Shown here piece by piece: positions 19,859 to 26,277 of a DNA stretch of 28,441 nt. Every line of letters begins with the position of its first letter. Position 1 is the first letter of the stretch. The notes under the pieces are model-generated. The model did not search any database and was not told where the DNA came from. It saw only the letters and a list, made by a program, of their open reading frames with translations. Source of the DNA: a virus; the IMG/VR virus record IMGVR_UViG_3300034374_008744, positions 1 to 28,441 of that record. One strand, 5' to 3'. Both the position numbers and the translations under genes were made by a program.

Positions 19859-21271
19859 ATGAATAGTTACCCTCAAGCCGCGGTCGATATTGCAAAGCGG
19901 GTTTTAAAATTCCGCGACGAAAATTCTGATATGGATTGCGGAACTCGGGTCGGCTGGGCAAGGGCAAATCAAATCGCTAAAAGGGAGAATTTAAGCCTCG
20001 AAACAATCAAGCGAACATATAGCTTTTTATCGCGTGGGAAAACATACGATACGGGCAGCTTTACAGACCCTCAAGGGGATTATAATTGCGGCTCGATTAT
20101 GTTTGCAGCGTGGGGAGGTGACCCAATGCTAAAATGGGCAAAAATGATAATCGAGGAGGATAAATTTGAGCATATGAAAAAAATAGAAATTAACGGCACA
20201 ATAGGGCAAGGGCAAGGCTCAGCGGAATATTTCAATTATATCTACCAAGGAATTAAACCTGAGGAGGATATTGAAATTGAGATTAATTCCCTCGGAGGTG
20301 ACTTCTTTGCAGCCGTTGAAATCTTTTCTAAACTCAAAAAACACGAGGGTAAAACTCGAGCGATTTACAACGGCCTTTGTGCCTCCGCTGCCACCTTGAT
20401 TGCGTCGGCTTGTGACGAGGTCGTAATGTATGAGACGGGAGCAATTTTAATCCACGATTTGAGCCAATACGTTGAGCTAATAGGGCAACTGAAAAAGGAG
20501 CAAATTGAAAGCCTCCTCGGTGAATTACAGCAAAATGTAAACAACCTCGAAAGCCTCAATAAATTAGCGGTCAAAATGTATAAGCGTAAGACGGGCAAAA
20601 CGGAGGAGGAAATCAAAAACCTAATGGCTCAAGATAGGTGGATTTTAAGCGAAGAGGCGTTATCATTCGGATTAGTTGACAAAGTTATTGAGGACGCTCA
20701 AGGCGTAAAAGCTGAGGTCAAAATAGCAGCCTCAAAACAATTAAAAAACAATAATAATAAACTTATAGAAATGGATTTAAAAGCAAAAATAATGGAAATT
20801 TTCGCGGCTGAGGATGCTCCAAAAAAGGAGGAAACTCAAATGGAGGAGGAATCCCCAAAAAGCGAAATAACTCCCGAGGTGCAAGAAGTTTTCGACGCAA
20901 TGAATACCCGCTTGGAGGCAATCGAGGCGTTTATCATGGAGTTAAAGGAAAAGATGACCGAGGAGGAGGATATTGAAATTGAAAGCGGTAAGGGCTACGA
21001 CAAAGAGATGAGCGAGAAAACGGAGCAAATTGAAAGTCGTATTGAGAATATCGAAAAAAGAGACGCTCAAATAGCAAGCGTTTTAGACGGATTCGTCACG
21101 GGCTTAAAACAGGAATTAAAAAACCAATTAACGGCTCAGGAAAAGCGAATTGAGGAGACAATCACTGCCCTTCAATTAAAAGAAAATTCAATCGTAACAG
21201 GCGACAAAACGTTTGAGCAAAAGAATATAACGACGGCCGCTTGGATTGACCAGTTAAAACAATTTAATTAA
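19859..21271 (+). CDS. Prohead protease (ClpP/S14-like) with N-terminal domain and scaffold region
   Basis: A 470-aa three-part protein. Residues 1-100 form an extra domain: CGTRVGWARANQIAKRENLS, YSFLSRGK and CGSIMFAAWGGDPMLKWAK, a motif set I know from phage head-assembly proteins. Residues about 108-280 are a ClpP-like serine protease with INSLGGD (oxyanion loop, 142-148), nucleophile Ser176 in NGLCASAAT and His199 in AILIHD. Residues about 300-470 are a Glu/Lys-rich coiled coil typical of scaffolding proteins. It would cleave scaffold and capsid delta regions during prohead maturation. An internal start at 20771 can make the scaffold alone. The major capsid gene follows 21 bp later. Confidence 0.85.
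   Translation: MNSYPQAAVDIAKRVLKFRDENSDMDCGTRVGWARANQIAKRENLSLETIKRTYSFLSRGKTYDTGSFTDPQGDYNCGSIMFAAWGGDPMLKWAKMIIEEDKFEHMKKIEINGTIGQGQGSAEYFNYIYQGIKPEEDIEIEINSLGGDFFAAVEIFSKLKKHEGKTRAIYNGLCASAATLIASACDEVVMYETGAILIHDLSQYVELIGQLKKEQIESLLGELQQNVNNLESLNKLAVKMYKRKTGKTEEEIKNLMAQDRWILSEEALSFGLVDKVIEDAQGVKAEVKIAASKQLKNNNNKLIEMDLKAKIMEIFAAEDAPKKEETQMEEESPKSEITPEVQEVFDAMNTRLEAIEAFIMELKEKMTEEEDIEIESGKGYDKEMSEKTEQIESRIENIEKRDAQIASVLDGFVTGLKQELKNQLTAQEKRIEETITALQLKENSIVTGDKTFEQKNITTAAWIDQLKQFN
20771..21271 (+). CDS. Nested in-frame scaffold protein (internal start)
   Basis: The in-frame ATG of residue 305 (MDLKAKIMEIFAAEDAPKKE) is preceded by TTAAAAAACAATAATAATAA, the A/T-rich start context used by the genes of this window. 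Translation from here would give a 166-aa protein made only of the coiled-coil scaffold part. This is the same plan as lambda C/Nu3, where the scaffold is an in-frame internal product of the protease gene. Internal initiation is predicted, not shown. Confidence 0.5.
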   Translation: MDLKAKIMEIFAAEDAPKKEETQMEEESPKSEITPEVQEVFDAMNTRLEAIEAFIMELKEKMTEEEDIEIESGKGYDKEMSEKTEQIESRIENIEKRDAQIASVLDGFVTGLKQELKNQLTAQEKRIEETITALQLKENSIVTGDKTFEQKNITTAAWIDQLKQFN

Positions 21272-21292
21272 TAATATTTAATCTTTAGAAAT

Positions 21293-22450
21293 ATGCAACC
21301 TATTTTAATACCTACGGAGGAGACCCTTTCGTATATAGTAAAACCAGCTACCGAGCTAAACGGAAACCCAATGGCGGGGGAGGTTGGTACTCGTCGTATT
21401 GCTCCCTATCTTGGAGTAAAAAGTGGCGACCCATTATCAGCATTTACAATGCCTGATTTCTTAATCCAAAAACGCCCGACGACTTCGGAAATTGACGCGG
21501 GGAGCGTTTCTCCTTTTGGCAACCCGACCGCTTCGAAACAAAGCTGGAGCCTTAATCAGCAGTATGTACAATCTCGTTTGCATTCTCAAGTTTTGACGAG
21601 CGATATCGGATTGCCAAATTACGGCTCGACTGGTTTACCAGCGACGGCAGACCGTATTATCAATAATTTAGCGGAGCGTTATAAACCAACTTTGGCAAAA
21701 GATTTAGTCGGAACGGCTTTTTGGTCAAATACAGCTTTTGACCCTGATACGGATTTTTCAGGAACGCACGATTTCCCAGCTCAAACGATTGAATCATACC
21801 AGGCGGACAATGGTTTTGTATCTCAATTATCGGCTGCCTTAACAGCGGGAGCGTTTAGCAACTATAAAACAAGCTCAGCGACTGGAGGGATTGACGTTGA
21901 CGGAGCTACATTATCAGCGAGTGACGCATACGATTTGATGGAGCAAATTTTAAGAAATGCTCCTCGTAAATTGCGTAATTTGAATAATAACTTACCGTCA
22001 AGATTTAAGCCGTATTTCATGATTTCGGACGACTTTTTCCAAGCGTTCACGGCTTACCTTGCCTCAACATATAGCGGGACGCCTCAAGGATATTTAATCT
22101 TTGCGACGGGTAAGGACGGAGTAACAGACTTTAATACTACTTTAGGGGTATTGTATAAAGGTTTTGAGGTTTATAATGCGGGGTCGATTTTAGACGAATA
22201 CTGGGAGCATACAAACCCAGCGAGCCAATTCAACCATATGGGTATTTTTACAGCTCGTGAGAATTTGAGTCTTGGTATTAACTTAAAATCTCCAGCGGGA
22301 TTGTTAGGCGGTCAAGCTGGATTATCAATCTACAAACGCCCTGAGCCTGAGAAATTGGGAGCTGTGGATATGACGATTTATCTTGAAACAGATTATTTAA
22401 TTTCTGATACTTCTTTATTTAGCACGGCGGGGCTTGAGTTAGCGGGATAA
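21293..22450 (+). CDS. Major capsid protein
   Basis: A 385-aa protein directly after the protease/scaffold gene and before portal, the position and size of an HK97-fold major capsid protein. The N-terminus is followed by an extended arm-like region (residues 1-90). FMISDDFFQAFTAYLAS (about 242-258) and the C-terminal NLKSPAGLLGGQAGLSIYKR (about 331-350) look like P-domain and A-domain strands. Codon choice is slightly different from neighbours (more TTG and fewer GAGG words), as expected for a highly expressed gene. Start context AGAAATATGC. Not matched to a specific family by motif. Confidence 0.78.
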   Translation: MQPILIPTEETLSYIVKPATELNGNPMAGEVGTRRIAPYLGVKSGDPLSAFTMPDFLIQKRPTTSEIDAGSVSPFGNPTASKQSWSLNQQYVQSRLHSQVLTSDIGLPNYGSTGLPATADRIINNLAERYKPTLAKDLVGTAFWSNTAFDPDTDFSGTHDFPAQTIESYQADNGFVSQLSAALTAGAFSNYKTSSATGGIDVDGATLSASDAYDLMEQILRNAPRKLRNLNNNLPSRFKPYFMISDDFFQAFTAYLASTYSGTPQGYLIFATGKDGVTDFNTTLGVLYKGFEVYNAGSILDEYWEHTNPASQFNHMGIFTARENLSLGINLKSPAGLLGGQAGLSIYKRPEPEKLGAVDMTIYLETDYLISDTSLFSTAGLELAG

Positions 22451-22483
22451 TTTTCGAGTATTCAGTTTTTAGGTTTTATAAAC

Positions 22484-22519
22484 GAGGGCGGGCGGGTTTT
22501 CCGTTTTCGCCCTCCTTAT
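22484..22519 (+). terminator. Strong hairpin after the capsid gene
   Basis: GAGGGCG pairs perfectly with CGCCCTC, with an inner GGG/CCG pairing possible. It is followed by CTTATTTTT rather than a pure T run. It probably reduces read-through into portal or protects the abundant capsid mRNA end. No promoter is visible before the portal gene, so some read-through is needed. Confidence 0.65.
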
Positions 22520-22528
22520 TTTTAATAT

Positions 22529-23755
22529 ATGCAAGCACTGAGTTTTAACGATTTTAAAAGCCCGTTTTTCGACGAAATAAAAGACCCCTCGGAGTTGTCA
22601 TTGACCTTTAATAGGTTTCCGATAATTCCTTACCAGGGCTTAAATTCTACCTCCTCCGACAATGTTTTAAACGCCTTGCACCGCTTGAGCGAGGTGACGC
22701 CTATTTATAGCGGTATCCTCCAAAGTTTACAGCAATTCACACTCGGGGCGGGATTTGAGGCTATACAAACGACAAATAATTTGTTTGGAGAAAGCCGAGT
22801 TTTAACCCGTGACGAGGCTTTAGAATACGGAGAAAATCTCAATAAAATACTTTATAAAACCGACCTTAACTCTATACTTTCTCAATCTCTAAACGGGCTA
22901 CTAATTGACGGGAATATCGGTTTAAAAGTAAGGATTTCAAGCACGGGCAGAGCCTCGATAAAATTTGTTAGTCAAAAGTTTTTTAGATACCTCAAGGAAA
23001 CGATAACGGAGGGTAAAAAGCGGGTTTTAATTTCCCCGACTTTTGTGTACGATTATTTGATTTCTGTTCACCCTTATAGCGTTCCCGTTTATCCTGATTT
23101 TCAGGAACTCGAAAACGGAGCAAAAGAGACGTTTTTTCACTTTAAAGAAAATCGAATTAATAGGGAGCTTTACGGCTTGAGTTATGCGGGCAGTAGCTTA
23201 ATGAATCAGTATTTAGTTAACCAAGTAATTAATTATTTAAGTGCTGAGACTGATAATAGATTTACAGGGCAAATTCTATTCGACGTTCCCGTTCCTCCAA
23301 GCGGGGAGGATGAGGTCGGAATCGAGGGGAAACAACTACTAAACGACCTCCGCTCAGTTTTTAAATCGAAAGGTCAAGGGCAGTCGATAATGGTACATTT
23401 TAGAGACGACGAAACAGGGGAGCTAAAAGTCCACGAGTTCAAAAGTAATACAAACGAGAAATTTTATGAAACGATTAGAAATATCGTAAACGAGGAAATA
23501 ATAACCTCCTTTGCGTGGGATAAAAGGCTAATCGGAATCAGCCGAGAAAACGGACTCGGGGGGAATGATATGGAGGCTATTTTTAAGGTCGCAAGTATGA
23601 AAGTAAGACGGCACCAAAGAATGCTCGAGAATGCTATAAATACCGTTTTAAAAGCGATTAGCGAGGAGTTAAATAACGAGGCTATAAAACGCAAAGGGAT
23701 AAAATTAAAATCGCTATACGAGGCGGCTATTCAATCAGAAAATAAAGTACAATGA
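22529..23755 (+). CDS. Portal protein
   Basis: A 408-aa portal ring protein at the DNA-entry vertex. Characteristic features are the N-terminal stem region with ALHRLSEVTPIYSGILQSLQ (about 49-68), the wing region DGNIGLKVRISSTGRASIKF (about 127-146), the motif YGLSYAGSSLMNQYLVNQV (about 212-230), and the C-terminal helical part with VNEEIITSFAWDKRLIGI, then GGNDMEAIFKVASMKV. The size is typical of compact portals. It overlaps the next gene by 4 bp (ATGA). Confidence 0.85.
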   Translation: MQALSFNDFKSPFFDEIKDPSELSLTFNRFPIIPYQGLNSTSSDNVLNALHRLSEVTPIYSGILQSLQQFTLGAGFEAIQTTNNLFGESRVLTRDEALEYGENLNKILYKTDLNSILSQSLNGLLIDGNIGLKVRISSTGRASIKFVSQKFFRYLKETITEGKKRVLISPTFVYDYLISVHPYSVPVYPDFQELENGAKETFFHFKENRINRELYGLSYAGSSLMNQYLVNQVINYLSAETDNRFTGQILFDVPVPPSGEDEVGIEGKQLLNDLRSVFKSKGQGQSIMVHFRDDETGELKVHEFKSNTNEKFYETIRNIVNEEIITSFAWDKRLIGISRENGLGGNDMEAIFKVASMKVRRHQRMLENAINTVLKAISEELNNEAIKRKGIKLKSLYEAAIQSENKVQ

Positions 23756-24291
23756 GCTTAATTACGCAAACTGAAATAATAGAAAGCGTGAGGGTCGATT
23801 CTAACTTTTCAGTTAATAACATAACGGACGACACAATCCAAAAAGCGGAGCTATATTTAGCAGCGACGTTCCTCGGAAATAGGCTTTACGATGCTTTAGA
23901 GGCTGATAAAAGCGGGGAGGGGACGTTTACCTCGATTAAGTACCAAACGCTTTATAATAAGTATTTGAGGCGGCTGATTGCTGAGTACGTTTTATTTATG
24001 AGCATTGACGAAATAATCCTCCGAGTAGCAAATAACGGGCTAAATAATGAGGAGCAATTACAGGCTTTAAAATACTCAAAAGATAGTTTGCGGGAGGAAT
24101 CGGAACGGAGCAAAGCAATGATTAAAGCGTTCCTAATAAATAATAAAGCAACTTACCCGCTTTTTGCTGAAAATTTAGATGCAGAAACGAGCGAGGAGAA
24201 ACCAAAGAAAATAAGCCTTTTCGGATTTGTGAGGGAAAGCGAAACGGAAAGCGAAACTCAATTTATTGACCAGCAAAATTTTTTAATATGA
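23752..24291 (+). CDS. Head-tail connector-like protein
   Basis: A 179-aa helical protein next to portal. The layout ITQTEIIESVRVDSNFSVNN, then a helix ending GNRLYDALEAD and IAEYVLFMSIDEIILRVANN (about 75-94), resembles gp6-type/DUF6712-like head completion proteins of Bacteroidota phages. The C-terminal tail is acidic and Ser/Thr-rich. It overlaps both the portal gene and the next gene by 4 bp. Confidence 0.65.
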   Translation: MSLITQTEIIESVRVDSNFSVNNITDDTIQKAELYLAATFLGNRLYDALEADKSGEGTFTSIKYQTLYNKYLRRLIAEYVLFMSIDEIILRVANNGLNNEEQLQALKYSKDSLREESERSKAMIKAFLINNKATYPLFAENLDAETSEEKPKKISLFGFVRESETESETQFIDQQNFLI

Positions 24292-24551
24292 TACCGACTT
24301 ACCATTTATTAAATTTCGATACTGCAACCGCTGGGACGGTTTACAGGCTTTACGTTTTAATAGAGCCGTCAAATTACAGAACAAAAACGTATTTAATGGA
24401 GAAGGAATTAACAAGCTCGGGGGTAACTACTCGCACGTATTTTGAAAGCAACGAGGGCGTCGAAAGTATAGCGGATGCATGGACGGCAAGGGCTGCAAAA
24501 ACATACGGAGCGGCTTACGATTTTAAAGGCGTATTTGCTAATAACTTTTAG
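24288..24551 (+). CDS. Small protein, paralogue of the next gene's N-terminus
   Basis: An 87-aa protein. Its core KELTSSGVTTRTYFESNEG and WTARAAKTYG aligns with residues about 34-70 of the next protein (KEETSSSVTTRSYFVASKG, WSNRASLTYS). It looks like a stand-alone beta domain, perhaps part of a neck or fibre-attachment structure. It overlaps the connector gene by 4 bp and lies 8 bp before its larger paralogue, consistent with tandem duplication. Confidence 0.6.
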   Translation: MIPTYHLLNFDTATAGTVYRLYVLIEPSNYRTKTYLMEKELTSSGVTTRTYFESNEGVESIADAWTARAAKTYGAAYDFKGVFANNF

Positions 24552-24559
24552 AAAAAAAT

Positions 24560-25603
24560 ATGTATAGATTTCACAGGTATAATTTAATTCGTTGGGATAT
24601 TTCCTCCCCCTCCGTCGCTTATAAATTGTTTGTTCGGGGTTTATACGATTACGTAATTGTAAAGGAGGAAACAAGCTCAAGCGTGACGACTCGGAGCTAT
24701 TTTGTAGCGTCTAAAGGTATTGAGGCAAGCTGGAGCAATAGAGCCTCGCTTACTTATTCAAATGATATACAGGGGCGTAAATTGGTAAACGAGGGTCAAA
24801 ATTGGCTTTTGGCAAATACTGGAGGGGAGGCGTTTTCAGGTTTATTAGACGAATACGGGGGAGCGGCAGCGGCTTATTCTTTACGCAAATTATCCTCAAC
24901 CTATTCTGGAGATGCAATAGTTGTGAGGCGGTCAAGTGATAATGCTACTCAGTCAATAGGATTTGTAAATAATGAATTAGATATAAGTTCTTTAAATTCA
25001 TTTTGTAGCGGTTCAAATGGATTTATTACGACGTGGTACGACCAAAGCGGAAATGGTTATGATGTAACTCAAACAACAGCATCAAGACAGCCTAAAATAT
25101 TTGATAGTGCAAACGGAATTGTACTTGAAAACGGAAAACCTACAATTGAATTTGATGGTAGTAAAACTTTTACTACAACGGCAACAATTAGCAATGCGAG
25201 TGATTACTATATGTTCTATGTCAGAAATAAAACAGTTGCTGAAACGGGGTATCTTTTACATTCAGAAACGGGTCAATTAATTATCGAAGTTTTTGAATAC
25301 GCAGCTTATTTAGACCCAGTTAATAGCATCGAAGGAACAGGAATACTGGAAGGTCATAAGTTGGTGCATTTTGAATTAAATTCAACAACAGGCGGGAAAG
25401 TTTATGAAAATAGCATAAACACACAAACAGGATTAAATTATTCACAAACAGCAATTTCCTCCAAAACAGCTATAGGCGGTATCTATGCTGGTGAAGGTGA
25501 TTTTATAGGTAATATACAAGAATTAATTATTTATAATACAAATCAAAGCAGCAACCGCACGGGAATTGAAACAAACATCAACAACTTTTATTCAATTTAT
25601 TAG
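24560..25603 (+). CDS. Lectin-domain (GH54/LamG-like) tail or decoration protein
   Basis: A 347-aa protein. Residues 1-75 are related to the 87-aa protein upstream. Residues about 95-200 carry AAAAYSLRKLSSTYSGDAIV, VRRSSDN and TTWYDQSGNGYDVTQTTASR, the signature of alpha-L-arabinofuranosidase-B-like/concanavalin-type folds. The rest is a beta-sandwich LamG-like region up to GNIQELIIYN. It probably binds glycans on the host surface or decorates the virion; catalytic activity is not implied. Base and codon character changes inside this gene near 24950: the first part uses GAG freely, while after that nearly every Glu is GAA. The gene is therefore a mosaic of two sources. Confidence 0.75.
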   Translation: MYRFHRYNLIRWDISSPSVAYKLFVRGLYDYVIVKEETSSSVTTRSYFVASKGIEASWSNRASLTYSNDIQGRKLVNEGQNWLLANTGGEAFSGLLDEYGGAAAAYSLRKLSSTYSGDAIVVRRSSDNATQSIGFVNNELDISSLNSFCSGSNGFITTWYDQSGNGYDVTQTTASRQPKIFDSANGIVLENGKPTIEFDGSKTFTTTATISNASDYYMFYVRNKTVAETGYLLHSETGQLIIEVFEYAAYLDPVNSIEGTGILEGHKLVHFELNSTTGGKVYENSINTQTGLNYSQTAISSKTAIGGIYAGEGDFIGNIQELIIYNTNQSSNRTGIETNINNFYSIY

Positions 25604-25605
25604 AT

Positions 25606-25824
25606 ATGTATTATATCAGTAATAACAAAGCAGATTTGGAAGCATACAATCAACGTGTGGTGCAATCGGAAGGATATGACGGAACGTTCACAACCGATTG
25701 GGCAAACATTATTGAACACGTTGATGGCAATCAATTTGCAATCTTCAAACATGACAACTATCATGATGACAATCTTCAATCATTGAATGATTTGGATGAA
25801 TCATGGTTTGGTTTACCATTTTAA
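25606..25824 (+). CDS. Small acidic hypothetical protein
   Basis: A 72-aa protein (MYYISNNKADLEAYNQRVVQ onward, ending LDESWFGLPF), of a type I have seen after tail genes in Bacteroidota phages but with no known function. It is acidic, rich in Asp, Asn and His, with no signal peptide. It starts 2 bp after the lectin-domain gene. GAA-only Glu codons and absence of GGAGG words place it in the foreign-looking segment. Confidence 0.65.
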   Translation: MYYISNNKADLEAYNQRVVQSEGYDGTFTTDWANIIEHVDGNQFAIFKHDNYHDDNLQSLNDLDESWFGLPF

Positions 25825-25835
25825 AAAATAATAAT

Positions 25836-26171
25836 ATGAATGAATTGATTGAAACAACAAAGACTGCCGGTGAAATATATGTGACGTTCGTGGCACTATT
25901 AATATTTTTCAACACCTTTGCAAAGAAGGTATTTTGGAAACCTGGATTGTCAGTGAAAAAGATTGTTGGCGTTGCATCTGCCATCATGATTGCGGTGTTT
26001 TGGTTTTGGGGTGCATCAATGTGGAAATTGCTTTTCTTCACCTTCTTTGCCTTTGGGTTTTATGATTGGTTTGGAAGATACGTTGAACAATTGTTGGATT
26101 TCCTTTGGTTTTGGATTAAACAAAAGACAATAAAATTGATAAACATATTAAAAGAAAAGGTGAAGAAATAG
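25836..26171 (+). CDS. Holin-like multi-span membrane protein
   Basis: A 111-aa protein with three hydrophobic segments: about 13-29 (EIYVTFVALLIFFNTFA), about 43-60 (IVGVASAIMIAVFWFWGAS) and about 62-79 (KLLFFTFFAFGFYDWFG). It ends in a Lys-rich cytoplasmic tail (INILKEKVKK). Size, span number and charged tail fit a class I holin, but no holin family is identified and no endolysin is visible. An in-frame ATG at 25803 lies inside the previous gene; 25836, behind AAAAAATAATAATATG, is preferred. Followed by a terminator. Confidence 0.6.
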   Translation: MNELIETTKTAGEIYVTFVALLIFFNTFAKKVFWKPGLSVKKIVGVASAIMIAVFWFWGASMWKLLFFTFFAFGFYDWFGRYVEQLLDFLWFWIKQKTIKLINILKEKVKK

Positions 26172-26226
26172 ATCATGTTTTTTTCATTTGTTTATCATGT
26201 TTTTTATTGCTTATTTATAATCAATT

Positions 26227-26257
26227 AGGCGGTTCATTTATTTGTGCCGCCTTTTTT
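26227..26257 (+). terminator. Rho-independent terminator
   Basis: AGGCGG pairs with CCGCCT over a 14-nt loop, followed by six T. It lies 20 bp before the second tape measure gene, which must have its own promoter nearby. TATATTAA at 26259-26266 is a poor -7 match. Confidence 0.8.
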
Positions 26258-26277
26258 GTATATTAAAAGAAAAAACA

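Noticed and set aside
25803-25835. Earlier start for the holin-like gene
   Set aside because: It lies inside the end of the preceding gene; the ATG at 25836 has the A-rich context and leaves a sensible N-terminus.
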